Shown here: piece after piece, positions 51,769 to 62,300 of the stretch
Layout of the letters: each line of letters opens with the position of its first letter
How positions within the stretch are numbered: position 1 is the stretch's first letter
Assembly: GCF_029323795.1 (NCBI RefSeq)
Contig: NZ_CP119758.1
Span: 558,001 to 622,000 of the forward strand
Length of the DNA stretch: 64,000 nucleotides
Source of the DNA: Zobellia alginiliquefaciens
GTDB taxonomy: Bacteria > Bacteroidota > Bacteroidia > Flavobacteriales > Flavobacteriaceae
Direction: 5' to 3'
Notes under the pieces: generated by a model
What the model was told of the DNA's origin: nothing
The model's database searches: none
Seen by the model: only the letters and a program-made list of their open reading frames with translations
Program-made: the position numbers and the translations under genes

Positions 51769-52881
51769 ATGAGAATAGGTTATGATGCCAAAAGAATTTT
51801 TCACAACAGAACTGGTCTAGGAAACTATGGGCGGGATATTCTACGTATTTTAAATTCCTACCCTGAACTTGAAGAGTTTTATCTTTTCAATACCAAAACC
51901 CCTAGCATAGATAGGAAAGTTGCCTTAGAAAAATCAACAATAGTTTATCCATCGGGTTGGTTCTGGAAAAACTTCCCTTCGCTATGGCGCTTGTTCGGGC
52001 AATGGAACCAGATAAACGATTTGAGATTGGATTGGTATCACGGACTATCAGGAGAAATACCCATTCAGTTCAAAAAACGGGGCACTTCAAAAATAGTCAC
52101 CATACATGATCTTATTTTCATAAGCCACCCTCAATATTATAAATTTTGGGATCGGATAATATATAAACTAAAGTTTTACTACGCTGTACATGCCGCAAAC
52201 CATATTGTGGCTATAAGTGAACAGACCAAAAGAGATATCATTAAATTTTTAAAGGTTTCACCTCATAAGATTACGGTAGTCTACCAAGGTTGTCACAGTG
52301 CGTTTAAAACTACTTATTCCCAAGAAGAAAAAGAGAAGGTTAGAGCAGAACATAATCTACCTAAACAATTTATTTTAAACGTAGGCACTATACAAGAACG
52401 TAAAAATGTACTGGCAATAATCAAAGCTATTAAAGACACTACCTATCATTTGGCTTTGGTGGGAGGCGAAAAATCCTATGCAAAAAAGGTTCGCAGATAT
52501 ATTACTGAACACCAAATGCAAGATCAGGTAACATTTGTAAAGAAAATTGGGGTACAAGATTTAGCTATACTCTATCAAGCCGCCACTCTGCTTTGCTACC
52601 CATCTTATTGCGAGGGATTTGGAATACCGTTAATTGAGGCTCTTTTTAGCAAAATTCCTGTTATTGTTACAAAAGGAGGCTGTTTCCCAGAAGCGGCCGG
52701 ACCTGATGCTCTTTATATTGACCCAGATAATACTACGGAAATTCAAGAAAAAATTAAAAAATTATACGATAATCCAGAGCTGAGAAAAGAAATGACAGAC
52801 AAAGGCTTTTCTTATGTACAAAGGTTTAATGATGAGAACGTGGGTGCCAATCTAGTTGCTCTCTATAAAAAGCTAGCGTAA
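51769..52881 (+). CDS. Glycosyltransferase family 4 protein (2)
   Basis: 370 residues, GT-B fold: RIGYDAKRIFHNRTGLGNYG at the start, KIVTIHDLIFISHPQYYKFW, FILNVGTIQERKNVLAIIKA and the donor-binding EGFGIPLIEALFSKIPVIVT with GGCFPEAAG after it. The N-terminal RTGLGNYGRDIL loop is typical of GT4 enzymes that act on lipid-linked or LPS acceptors. Its stop is directly followed by the ATG of the next gene, so translation is coupled. Confidence 0.9.
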   Translation: MRIGYDAKRIFHNRTGLGNYGRDILRILNSYPELEEFYLFNTKTPSIDRKVALEKSTIVYPSGWFWKNFPSLWRLFGQWNQINDLRLDWYHGLSGEIPIQFKKRGTSKIVTIHDLIFISHPQYYKFWDRIIYKLKFYYAVHAANHIVAISEQTKRDIIKFLKVSPHKITVVYQGCHSAFKTTYSQEEKEKVRAEHNLPKQFILNVGTIQERKNVLAIIKAIKDTTYHLALVGGEKSYAKKVRRYITEHQMQDQVTFVKKIGVQDLAILYQAATLLCYPSYCEGFGIPLIEALFSKIPVIVTKGGCFPEAAGPDALYIDPDNTTEIQEKIKKLYDNPELRKEMTDKGFSYVQRFNDENVGANLVALYKKLA

Positions 52882-53961
52882 ATGGGTTGTATTTGTTTTT
52901 TTAATACGGTCAAATCTTGGGGCGGAGGAGAAAAATGGCATTTTGAAGTAAGCCAATATCTTCATGAAAAAGGGGTTCCCGTTTTTGTGGTTGCACATCC
53001 TAAAAGTGTCCTTTCACAAAAACTTAAAACTACGGATATTCCCCATAAAACTATTGAACTATCAAACCTTAGTTTCATTAACCCTATTAAAAGGTTAGCT
53101 GTTAAAAATTGCCTCAAGAGCCCAGCGGTAGATACCATAGTCATGAATTTATCGAGCGATGTGAAAATTGCTGGACCAATTGCAAAAGAACTGAATATTA
53201 AAAGAATTATTTATAGGCGAGGTAGTGCCATACCTATCAAAAACACTTTTTCCAATCGGTATCTTTTCAAAAACGTACTTACAGAAATACTTGCAAATTC
53301 TGTAGCTACCAAAAACACCATTTTAGAGAACAATCCCAAGCTTTTTCCAAAAGAAAAAATCACGGTTATCTATAACGGTGTAGCTATTCCCGAGCAACTA
53401 GATACGGAAAGGTCCCATGCCCAAAACGGACTAATTACCCTAGTTAACCTAGGCCGTTTGGAGTTTCAAAAAAACCAAGGATTTTTACTAGATGTTGCAA
53501 AAAGGCTAATGCAAAAAGGAGTGGTATTTAAAATGATAATTGGTGGTGACGGACGTCTAAAAAGTTTACTACAATCTAGGATAGAAAATGAAGGTTTATC
53601 AAACCATGTAGAACTTTGTGGTTTTGTAGATAAGCCCTATGAATTCATTTCACATGGTGATGTATTTTTACTTTCTTCTCATTGGGAAGGTTTTGGCTAC
53701 GTTCTTGCAGAAGCTGCGCTATCGGAAAGGCCATCCGTTGCTTTTAATACTAGTAGTAACCCGGAGGTAGTTTTACACGAAAAAACCGGTCTATTAACTC
53801 CTCCTAACGATATAGAAAGCTTTGTTAAAGCTATTGAAAAACTATATAATAATAGATCATTAATTACTTCAATGGGTACTGCTGGCAGGAAATTTGTAAT
53901 TGATCAGTTTGAAAAGTCGAAAAAATTAAAGGAAATAGAAGCATACTTGAAATATGAATAG
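52882..53961 (+). CDS. Glycosyltransferase family 4 protein (3)
   Basis: 359 residues. N-terminal block FFNTVKSWGGGEKWHFEVSQ is the glycine-rich loop of GT4 LPS-core enzymes. The C-terminal half has LVNLGRLEFQKNQGFLLDVA and SHWEGFGYVLAEAALSERPS, then SNPEVV (donor site). KRIIYRRGSAIPIKN lies in the middle, a pattern seen in LPS glycosyltransferases. Starts directly at the stop of the previous gene and overlaps the next (GT2) by 8 bp. Confidence 0.9.
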   Translation: MGCICFFNTVKSWGGGEKWHFEVSQYLHEKGVPVFVVAHPKSVLSQKLKTTDIPHKTIELSNLSFINPIKRLAVKNCLKSPAVDTIVMNLSSDVKIAGPIAKELNIKRIIYRRGSAIPIKNTFSNRYLFKNVLTEILANSVATKNTILENNPKLFPKEKITVIYNGVAIPEQLDTERSHAQNGLITLVNLGRLEFQKNQGFLLDVAKRLMQKGVVFKMIIGGDGRLKSLLQSRIENEGLSNHVELCGFVDKPYEFISHGDVFLLSSHWEGFGYVLAEAALSERPSVAFNTSSNPEVVLHEKTGLLTPPNDIESFVKAIEKLYNNRSLITSMGTAGRKFVIDQFEKSKKLKEIEAYLKYE

Positions 53962-54727
53962 GACGGAAAAGATTTCGGGCTTACTAATTACCTTAAACGA
54001 GGAAAAACACATAGAAGCTGTTTTACAGAACCTATCATTTTGTGATGAAATCATTGTTGTCGATTCCTTCAGCACAGACCGTACTGTTGAAATCATTAAA
54101 AATCATTCCAATGTTCAACTTATACAGCGGCCCTTTAAGAATTACACAGACCAAAAGCAGTTTGCCTTAGACCAAGCGGCGTATAATTGGGTGCTTTTTA
54201 TGGATGCGGACGAAAGGGTAACTCCTAAACTTGAAAAAGAAATTATAGAAGAAATAGAAAATAAAACCGACTGTGCAGCTGCCTATTATTTTCTGCGAAT
54301 TTTCATGTATCAGGATAAAGTACTCCGTTTTAGTGGATGGCAAACAGACAAAAATTATCGCTTATTTCAAAAAGATAAAGTGCAGTTTGTTTCTGATCGA
54401 ATAGTACATGAAACTTTAGAGGTAAACGGTAATTCTAAAACATTAAAAAACCGACTAATACATTATTCATTCAACAATTATGATGAATACAAATCCAAGA
54501 TGGTTAAGTACGGAAAAATGAAGGCCAGAGAGGCCTTTGAAGCAGGTAAAACAGCTAGATGGTATCATTCTGTATTAAGACCCGCATGGAAATTTTTCAA
54601 CCACTATATTCTTAGGTTGGGGTTCTTGGACGGTAAAAAAGGTATTGTTATCTCCTACCTAAATGCTGTTGGTGTCTACAGTAGATTTAAAGAACTAAAA
54701 CGTCTGAACTCGGCAGGAAAAAAATGA
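53954..54727 (+). CDS. Glycosyltransferase family 2, WaaE/KdtX-like (second paralogue)
   Basis: 257 residues. Motifs: ISGLLITLNEEKHIEAVLQN, DEIIVVDSFSTDRTVEII, WVLFMDADERVTP (DxD). RPFKNYTDQKQF and FSGWQTDKNYRLFQKDKVQF match the GT2 gene at 49771, so the two are paralogues with different acceptor steps. The C-terminus FLDGKKGIVISYLNAVGVYS is also shared. It overlaps both neighbours (8 bp and 4 bp), so expression is tightly coupled in this cluster. Confidence 0.9.
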   Translation: MNRTEKISGLLITLNEEKHIEAVLQNLSFCDEIIVVDSFSTDRTVEIIKNHSNVQLIQRPFKNYTDQKQFALDQAAYNWVLFMDADERVTPKLEKEIIEEIENKTDCAAAYYFLRIFMYQDKVLRFSGWQTDKNYRLFQKDKVQFVSDRIVHETLEVNGNSKTLKNRLIHYSFNNYDEYKSKMVKYGKMKAREAFEAGKTARWYHSVLRPAWKFFNHYILRLGFLDGKKGIVISYLNAVGVYSRFKELKRLNSAGKK

Positions 54728-55821
54728 AAGTCAACCCAAAAAATATAATCTTTTTCTGCCCTACGAAAAATTGGGGTGGTATTGAAAAAAATGTATTGCT
54801 CAGGACTATTTTTCTTAGCCAAAACGGATATAATATCACCGTAGTACTATTGAAAAACACATTTGAGGATAGATTTGCGAATATGGAAAATGTTACAATC
54901 CGTACAATTACAAAACGTGGTGGTGATTTAAACCTTTTCGTCGTCCGCAATTACATCAAGATAATACAAAAAGTTAAACCACTAACGGTTTTTGCAGCTT
55001 TAAAGCGCGATTGGTGGCTAGTGTCATTAGCGGCTCACATAAAAAAAGTACCTAATATAATTCTATACCTTGGTAATATTAGAAAAATTAGAACCGGCCT
55101 TAAGTACAGTCTTGTATTCAAAACTTTTAAAGCAAAGGTTTTAGTGAATAGCGATTCCCTAAAAACAGATTTATTACAGAATAGTTCCTATTTCAATCAA
55201 GACAATTTAATTAGAATTTATAACGGCATAGAGTTACCTAAACTTCAGACAGTTGCAAATTGGGGGGCCATAGAAAAATTAAACCTACCTGAAAATCGCT
55301 TTATTATAGGCGTTGCAGGCTGGCTGAATTATAGAAAAGGATTTGACCTCCTCCCTAAAATTCTTGAGAAACTTCCTAAAAACACACATATTATTCATGC
55401 GGGCACAGGTGGGTTTGAACTGGATATGGACCAAATTCTTTCTAACTACCCTGAACTTTCAGAACGTATTCATTTTCTAGGCCATGTTAGTAATATGGGT
55501 CAGTTCTTTCAAAATATAGATGTCTTTTTACTTTGCTCTCGTGAAGAAGGTATGGCTAACGTATTATTAGAATCTCTAAGCTATGGTAAACCTATAGTAT
55601 CCTCCAAAGTTCCTGGCAGTGAAGAATTACTCGATAATGGCACTTACGGCATATTAACAGAAATTGACGATGTAATAGCCATGTCCAATGGTATACAGGC
55701 CATATTGGAAAGGAAAATAATATTTGAACCAGAACTTTTAAAGCAAAGGATAACTGATACCTTTTCTTTTAATCATATGATGGCAAATACCCAGTCACTA
55801 CTTTTTCCGAGTAAAAACTAA
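54724..55821 (+). CDS. Glycosyltransferase family 4 protein (4)
   Basis: 365 residues. IIFFCPTKNWGGIEKNVLLR is the N-terminal glycine loop; FIIGVAGWLNYRKGFDLLPK starts the C-terminal half, and CSREEGMANVLLESLSYGKP, with PGSEELL after it, is the donor site, carrying the EX7E motif. It overlaps the previous GT2 gene by 4 bp and is the last gene of the six-gene glycosyltransferase run. The neighbour tsaC follows after 13 bp. No flippase, polymerase or ligase gene is in the cluster, which points to sequential core assembly rather than a repeat-unit polymer. Confidence 0.89.
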   Translation: MKVNPKNIIFFCPTKNWGGIEKNVLLRTIFLSQNGYNITVVLLKNTFEDRFANMENVTIRTITKRGGDLNLFVVRNYIKIIQKVKPLTVFAALKRDWWLVSLAAHIKKVPNIILYLGNIRKIRTGLKYSLVFKTFKAKVLVNSDSLKTDLLQNSSYFNQDNLIRIYNGIELPKLQTVANWGAIEKLNLPENRFIIGVAGWLNYRKGFDLLPKILEKLPKNTHIIHAGTGGFELDMDQILSNYPELSERIHFLGHVSNMGQFFQNIDVFLLCSREEGMANVLLESLSYGKPIVSSKVPGSEELLDNGTYGILTEIDDVIAMSNGIQAILERKIIFEPELLKQRITDTFSFNHMMANTQSLLFPSKN

Positions 55822-55834
55822 TACCACTTAAACC

Positions 55835-56395
55835 ATGCAAAAAGAAATCAATAAATGCATAGAAGTCCTTCTAAACGGTGGTCTCATCCTCTACCCTACG
55901 GACACCGTATGGGGTATTGGCTGTGATGCAACAAACGAAGCGGCTGTTAAGAAAGTGTACGATTTAAAACAACGAGAAGATACAAAGGCACTTATTTGCT
56001 TGGTGGCTAATGATGCTATGCTAGAGCGCACTGTGGAAGCAGTTCCTGAAGTTGCTTATGACATTATAGACCTTTCTACCAAACCCACAACCATAATTTA
56101 CGACAAACCTAAAGGGGTTGCCAAGAATTTAGTGGCTGCAGACAATACCTTGGCTGTGAGAATAGCTTCGGACAAGTTCTGCAGATATCTCATAAATAAG
56201 TTCAAAAAACCCATTGTTTCTACATCTTCTAACATTTCTGGGCGCCCTACTCCCAAAAGTTTTGGCGAAATAGACCCTGTAATTTTAAAAGGTGTGGACT
56301 ATGTGGTAAATTTGCAGCCCGAACAAAAATCGGCAGTACCCTCAGCTATTATAAAACTAGGAAATGATGGTACCGTTAAGATTATTCGGAAGTAA
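55835..56395 (+). CDS. tsaC: L-threonylcarbamoyladenylate synthase (TsaC/YrdC)
   Basis: Makes threonylcarbamoyl-AMP from Thr, bicarbonate and ATP for the t6A37 modification of ANN-decoding tRNAs. 186 residues, one YrdC/Sua5 domain without the extra C-terminal Sua5 domain. Motifs: GGLILYPTDTVWGIGCDATN, KRxDxK-type block KQREDTKALICLV, LAVRIASDKFCRYLI, and PIVSTSSNISGRPTPKSF. It lies 13 bp after the last glycosyltransferase gene; read-through is likely. 60 bp later the CCA-adding enzyme gene follows, another tRNA gene. Confidence 0.93.
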   Translation: MQKEINKCIEVLLNGGLILYPTDTVWGIGCDATNEAAVKKVYDLKQREDTKALICLVANDAMLERTVEAVPEVAYDIIDLSTKPTTIIYDKPKGVAKNLVAADNTLAVRIASDKFCRYLINKFKKPIVSTSSNISGRPTPKSFGEIDPVILKGVDYVVNLQPEQKSAVPSAIIKLGNDGTVKIIRK

Positions 56396-56455
56396 TTTAT
56401 AACGCAATATATTTAATGCTTCTTTGGCAAGCACTAGTATTTAAAAATTGAACCT

Positions 56456-57871
56456 TTGAACCATATACAAGCTCTTTCTAACCCTATTTTTAAAATCGTT
56501 TCACAAGCTGCGGATGAACTTGGGATGGATTGTTATGTGATTGGTGGGTTTGTTAGAGATTACCTCCTACATAGAGGTGCGCACAAGGACATAGATATCG
56601 TAGCTATTGGTAGCGGTATAGAATTGGCAAAAAAAGTAGCTTCTTTACTTAAAGGAAAACCGAACGTTAGTATTTTCAAAAACTTTGGAACGGCTATGTT
56701 ACGGCATGAAGATATTGAGTTGGAATTTGTAGGGGCCCGTAAAGAGAGCTATCATAGAGATAGCCGGAAGCCTGTTGTTGAAGACGGTACGTTGGCCGAT
56801 GACCAGAACCGACGTGATTTCACCATTAACGCGTTGGCAATATCTTTGAATCAAAAAAACTACGGTGAACTTTTAGACCCTTTTGATGGGGTTGCCGATT
56901 TAGAGAAAAAAATTATCCGTACGCCACTAGAGCCAGGTATTACGTATTCTGATGACCCATTGCGCATGATGCGCGCCATCCGTTTTGCTACTCAATTGAA
57001 TTTTAAAATCGAAGAAAACTCTTTACAAGCAATTACGGAGCACAAAGAACGTATTACAATAATTTCCAAAGAACGTATTGTAGACGAGCTGAACAAAATT
57101 TTAGCAAGCAATAGACCTTCCATTGGCTTTTCCCTACTTCACAAAACAGCTCTTCTTTCCTATATTCTTCCTGAATTGGTTGCATTACAAGGCATAGAAG
57201 AAATTGAAGGGCAACGGCACAAAGACAATTTCTGGCACACCTTAGAAGTGGTAGATAATATTTCAGAAACTACGGATAACCTTTGGTTACGCTGGGCCGC
57301 CCTGTTACATGATATTGGTAAGGCACCCACCAAGAAATTTCATAAAAAAATAGGATGGACATTTCACGGGCACGAATTCGTAGGTTCAAAAATGGTATAT
57401 AAGCTTTTTAAGCGATTGCGAATGCCATTGAACGACAAGATGAAGTTTGTTCAAAAAATGGTACTTATGAGCTCCAGACCCATTGTTCTATCGGAAGATT
57501 ATGCAACGGATTCAGCAATAAGACGTTTGGTTTTTGATGCCGGCGAAAATGTAGAGGACCTCATGACGCTTTGCGAAGCGGATATTACTACCAAGAACCC
57601 AAAAAAGCAAAGAAGGTATAAGAACAATTTTAAGGTTGTTCGCCAAAAAATTATAGAAGTAGAAGAACGAGATAACATACGTAAGTTTCAACCTCCTGTA
57701 AGCGGAGAAGAGATTATGGAAACTTTTAACTTGAAACCTTCAAAAGAAATCGGAATTATTAAAGAAGCGATTAAAGAGGCTATTCTTGAAGGTGAGATTC
57801 CTAATGAATACGAAGCTGCAAAAGAATTTATGCTCGCAAAGGGCAAGGCAATTGGCCTTACCCCATCTTGA
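56456..57871 (+). CDS. CCA-adding tRNA nucleotidyltransferase with HD domain
   Basis: 471 residues. The head domain has CYVIGGFVRDYLLHRGAHKD followed by IDIVAIG (two catalytic Asp) and RRDFTINALAISL, then DPLRMMRAIRFATQL and EKKIIRTPLEPG, the class II nucleotidyltransferase pattern. An HD phosphohydrolase domain lies in the middle: WRAALLHDIGKA-type sequence (RWAALLHDIGKAPTKKFH) with further His in FHGHEFVGSKM. Function: repairs or adds the CCA end of tRNAs. Poly(A) polymerase is the alternative in this family. TTG start at 56456; no suitable ATG. Confidence 0.92.
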   Translation: MNHIQALSNPIFKIVSQAADELGMDCYVIGGFVRDYLLHRGAHKDIDIVAIGSGIELAKKVASLLKGKPNVSIFKNFGTAMLRHEDIELEFVGARKESYHRDSRKPVVEDGTLADDQNRRDFTINALAISLNQKNYGELLDPFDGVADLEKKIIRTPLEPGITYSDDPLRMMRAIRFATQLNFKIEENSLQAITEHKERITIISKERIVDELNKILASNRPSIGFSLLHKTALLSYILPELVALQGIEEIEGQRHKDNFWHTLEVVDNISETTDNLWLRWAALLHDIGKAPTKKFHKKIGWTFHGHEFVGSKMVYKLFKRLRMPLNDKMKFVQKMVLMSSRPIVLSEDYATDSAIRRLVFDAGENVEDLMTLCEADITTKNPKKQRRYKNNFKVVRQKIIEVEERDNIRKFQPPVSGEEIMETFNLKPSKEIGIIKEAIKEAILEGEIPNEYEAAKEFMLAKGKAIGLTPS

Positions 57872-58061
57872 AAACTAATTGAGAATTCACTCCATAGCTA
57901 AAAAGAAAAGACTAGAAATAACGTTTACAATACACCTTAAATTCTAACGTTTTAGTGTTGAAACCCTATCGCAACACAGTCTTAGGTTTAAAGTATTTTA
58001 TACATGGAAAACCAGTAGTTTTATTGCACCGATATATTTAGGAGGCCAACAATAACAATAG

Positions 58062-58089
58062 TTGTAATTAAGAAAAATAGATACCTTTA
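58062..58089 (+). promoter_or_regulatory. Candidate promoter of the PorP/SprF gene
   Basis: TTG at 58062-58064, a 17-bp spacer and TACCTTTA at 58082-58089, one base from the TAnnTTTG consensus. It lies 46 bp before the ATG. The region 57872-58061 also holds GTGTTG-AAACCCTATCG-CAACAC, a stem of 6 bp (57955-57977). Confidence 0.4.
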
Positions 58090-58135
58090 CAATGGTAGAT
58101 ACAAGACTGTCCCCTTTTTATCCAATAAAAAAGTC

Positions 58136-59077
58136 ATGAAAAAATTCCTCCTGATTGTACTCCTAACCGTTACATCTATCTGTGATCTTAGAGCTCAGCA
58201 AGATGCTCAGTACACACAATACATGTACAACCCAATGGCCATAAACCCGGCATATGCAGGCTCTCGTGGTGTTTTTAGTATAGCAGGATTACATCGCTCA
58301 CAATGGGTTGGTGTAGAAGGTGCCCCTAAAACCCAAACCCTTAATTTTCATACACCGGTATCGGACAGAGTGGGCATTGGGCTGTCTATTGTTAATGATG
58401 ATATCGGAAACGGCACAAGTCAAGAAACCTACTTTGATGGTGTTTTTTCATATACCGTTCCAATTTCAAGGGATGCAAAACTGGCCTTTGGATTAAAAGC
58501 GAGTGCACATATTCTAAACTTGGATTTCAGCAAATTATCCAATTATAGCGATGAAGTTTCCGGCACAGGTATCACCAATATTGACAATAAATTCTCTCCA
58601 AATTTTGGAGCAGGTGTATATTATTACGACGAGCGATTCTATATAGGTCTATCCGTTCCCAATTTCTTAGCTACAAAACATTTTGACGGTGATGCTTCTA
58701 GCTCTTCTTTTTTAGCCAAGGAGCGCATGAACTTCTATTTGATAACCGGCTACGTATATAACCTAAATCAAAGATGGCAGTTTAAACCCACGTTATTGAT
58801 GAAGGCGGTAAACGGTGCTCCGTTACAAGTAGATGTTTCGGCTAATTTTATGTTCAACAATAAATTTATATTGGGAGCAGGCTACCGTTGGGATGCAGCC
58901 CTAAGTGCTCTATTTGGTTTTCAAGCATCGGACCAAATATTATTGGGATTAGCCTACGACAGGGAAATAACGGAATTAGGCGGTACTCGCTTTAATGACG
59001 GTTCGTTTGAAGTAGTACTCAGATATGAATTCCGTTCACGGTTCGGAAGAAGGACCATAGAACCAAGGTTCTTCTAA
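58136..59077 (+). CDS. Type IX secretion system membrane protein PorP/SprF family
   Basis: 313 residues. Signal peptide LIVLLTVTSICDLRAQ. The mature start QDAQYTQYMYNPMAINPAYA followed by GSRG is the PorP/SprF hallmark. An outer-membrane beta-barrel of FadL-like type follows, with repeated aromatic strand ends (FILGAGYRWDAALSALFGFQ) up to VVLRYEFRSRF. SprF-type members help particular T9SS cargoes with type B C-terminal domains to be secreted or attached. The next gene is a giant repeat protein on the same strand 284 bp away, its likely cargo. No other T9SS gene is here. Confidence 0.93.
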   Translation: MKKFLLIVLLTVTSICDLRAQQDAQYTQYMYNPMAINPAYAGSRGVFSIAGLHRSQWVGVEGAPKTQTLNFHTPVSDRVGIGLSIVNDDIGNGTSQETYFDGVFSYTVPISRDAKLAFGLKASAHILNLDFSKLSNYSDEVSGTGITNIDNKFSPNFGAGVYYYDERFYIGLSVPNFLATKHFDGDASSSSFLAKERMNFYLITGYVYNLNQRWQFKPTLLMKAVNGAPLQVDVSANFMFNNKFILGAGYRWDAALSALFGFQASDQILLGLAYDREITELGGTRFNDGSFEVVLRYEFRSRFGRRTIEPRFF

Positions 59078-59361
59078 ATACCCAATTACATCGCATAGAT
59101 GCCAACCTTATTCTTGGTCAAAAACTTAACCCTATACCCATTACTCTTTCTTTCAATTTTCTTCAGAAAACCAAAAAAATTATAGTACAACCAGTTTACT
59201 CTACATAATAGCAAGCCTTTACATCTAGTTTTTTGCACTATACAACATATAATTTGCAAGGTCTTCTTAGCCTGTTAAATTTACGCTACAACGTTGTAAG
59301 TCTTTAATTACAATAGTCGTGTTTTCGACTGTTTCAAAGACTTTGTGAAATATATTCCCTA
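59078..59361. other. Intergenic region between the PorP/SprF gene and the adhesin gene
   Basis: 284 bp, AT-rich. No strong terminator is seen after the PorP/SprF stop. Long for an operon gap, so the adhesin may have its own promoter. I see no gene in it. Confidence 0.5.
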
Positions 59362-62300
59362 TTGGCGAATCGTTTTAAAAAATTTTTCGGGGCATTACTC
59401 GTATTCATGCTTGCCTATTCGGCAACTGCTCAACAAACCACCAATTGGACACAGGTTTCACCAAGTATATGGGAATCTGTTACCAATGATGGATTAGTAC
59501 GTGTAGAGTGTAGGGTTGCTGATGGCGTAACTATATTAGGGGCCGAAACCATGGGTTGTACCAGTGCAGCAACATATAGTGACCCAGCGGTATTTGGCAG
59601 CCCTTCTTTAGAAATTTCTGCCAGTTCGTTGAATGACGGAAATCTTAATTTTCACTTCTTTGACGCTCTTACAGGAGACCCCGTATACATCGTAAACCCA
59701 ATTTTACATGCTGATAAGGTGGGGACCATTTCCGTTGTGCCACTTTTTTCGGGAACTGCCACTGCTAATTTTAATTTCTTAAACGGAACTTGGTCAGAAT
59801 TAAGCTCTAATGGTCCAATTTTTAGATCCACACCTAATCTTTTTAATCTGGACGATAATTCTATTATACTAAGCCTTGGTGGCGAGTGTATCAACGGAAC
59901 TAATCTCGGCACAGCGGGCGGTAGTTTAGAAGTTAATAAGGTTACTGAATCTATTCAGATGAGTGTTGAAGTAATAGGAGGCTTACTATCTATTTTAAAC
60001 GCCTCCGATGAAGTAGAATTTGTTCTTTCCGATCTCATTATTGCGGACCCTAAAATTGAAGTAACCAAAACTGCCGTTGAAAATTTTTCGACTCCGATCA
60101 ACGTTGGGAACACAGTAGATTATACCATTATTGTTGAAAACACAGGAAATGTTACTCTAGACAATATCGATTTGACCGATACTTTTACTGATGTAAACTC
60201 AAACAGCCTAACCTTAACGAATGGACCAACTTTTGATAGTTCTTCTCTCGGCTCCGCTGAAGGTACTCTTCTTCCAGGAGAGACCGTCACATATTTAGCA
60301 AGCTTTACCCTAACTACACCAGTAATGGATGCTGGAGGTGTTATAAATCAAATAAACAGTATTTCTGATAGTCCGTATGGCACGGATGATGTAAACGATA
60401 CATCTGACGATGGAATTGATACGGATGGGAATGTTGAAGACGACCCTACAATCAGCTATTTCCCTACTACTGAAGATGATACTGCAATTGTTTGTGAAGA
60501 GGACACCATAGACATTAATGTTCTTTCAAATGATAATTTTGGAGGAAACGCTCCTGCATCTGGAAGTATTTTCATTGTCACTTCTGCTTCATCAGGAATA
60601 GCCGTGGTCGATAATAATGGTACGCCCTCCACTCCTACAGATGACTCCATAAGCTATACGTCAGCCACCGGATACACGGGTTCTGACAGTTTTGTTTATG
60701 GAATAAGAGATAGTAAAGGGTACGAACAACATGCAACGGTGACCATTTCTGAACAAGCTTTTCCTAATGCCGGAGCAGACGGTACTTTGACCATCTGCGA
60801 GGGAACAACCGTTACCGAGGCCGAGCTATTCGCTCAAATAGGAACTCATGATGCCGGTGGAACTTGGTCACCAGCGATGGGCGGCGCGGGAACCTATACC
60901 TACACCGTTGCGGCTACCTCTCCCTGTACCGTTGACGACACTGCTGAAGTAGTTGTGACCGAACAACCGTTACCGAATGCAGGTACAGACGGTGCTTTGA
61001 CCATCTGTGAAGGAACTACCGTAACAGAAGCCGAGCTATTCGCTCAAATAGGAACTCATGATTCCAGTGGAACATGGTCACCGGCAATGGGCGGTGCAGC
61101 AACCTATATATACACCGTTACGGCTACCTCACCCTGTACCCTTGACGACACTGCAGAAGTAATCGTGACCGAACAACCGTTACCGAATGCGGGTACAGAT
61201 GGTGCTTTAACCATTTGTCAGGGAGAAACTGTAAACGAAACTCAACTTTTCAATCAACTTGGTGGAAGTCCAGATTCCAGTGGAACTTGGTCACCGGCAA
61301 TGGGCGGTGCGGGAACCTATACTTATACCGTAACAGCAACTTCGCCTTGTACAACTGATGATACTTCGGAAGTCGTGGTGACAGAACAACCCTTACCGAA
61401 CGCAGGAACCGACGGAACTTTGACCATTTGCGAGGGAACAACAGTCACAGAAGCCGAATTATTCGCTCAAATAGGAACTCATGATTCCGGTGGGACTTGG
61501 TCACCGGCAATGGGCGGTGCGGGCACATATATCTATACCGTTGCAGCCACCCCACCCTGTACAGTTGACGATACCGCTGAAGTAACCGTGACCGAACAAC
61601 CCTTACCGAATGCAGGTACAGACAGTACTTTGACCATTTGCGAGGGAACGACAGTCACAGAATTCGAACTATTCGCTCAAATAGGAACTCATGATTCCGG
61701 TGGAACTTGGTCACCCGCAATGGGCGGTGCCGGAACCTATACCTACACTGTTGCGGCTACCTCTCCCTGTACAGTTGATGACACCGCTGAAGTACTTGTG
61801 ACCGAACAACCTTTACCTAACGCAGGAACCGATGGTATGTTGACTATTTGTGAAGGAACCACAGTCACAGAAGCCGAATTATTCGCTCACATAGGAACTC
61901 ATGATTCCGGTGGAACTTGGTCGCCGACCATGGGCGGAGCCGGAACCTACACCTACACCGTTGCAGCTACCTCTCCCTGTACAGTTGATGACACCGCTGA
62001 AGTAATCGTGACCGAACAACCGTTACCGAATGCGGGTACCGATGGTACGTTGACAATCTGTGAAGGAACGACAGTTACAGAATCCCAATTATTTGCTCAA
62101 CTAGGTGCTCCCGATTCTGGTGGAACATGGTCCCCGGCAATGAGCGGTGCGGGAACCTATACTTACACCTTAACAGCAACTTCGCCTTGTACAACTGACG
62201 ACACTGCAGAAGTAATCGTGACCGAACAACAGTTACCGAATGCCGGGACCGATGGTACGTTGACAATCTGTGAAGGAACTACCGTAACAGAAGCCGAATT

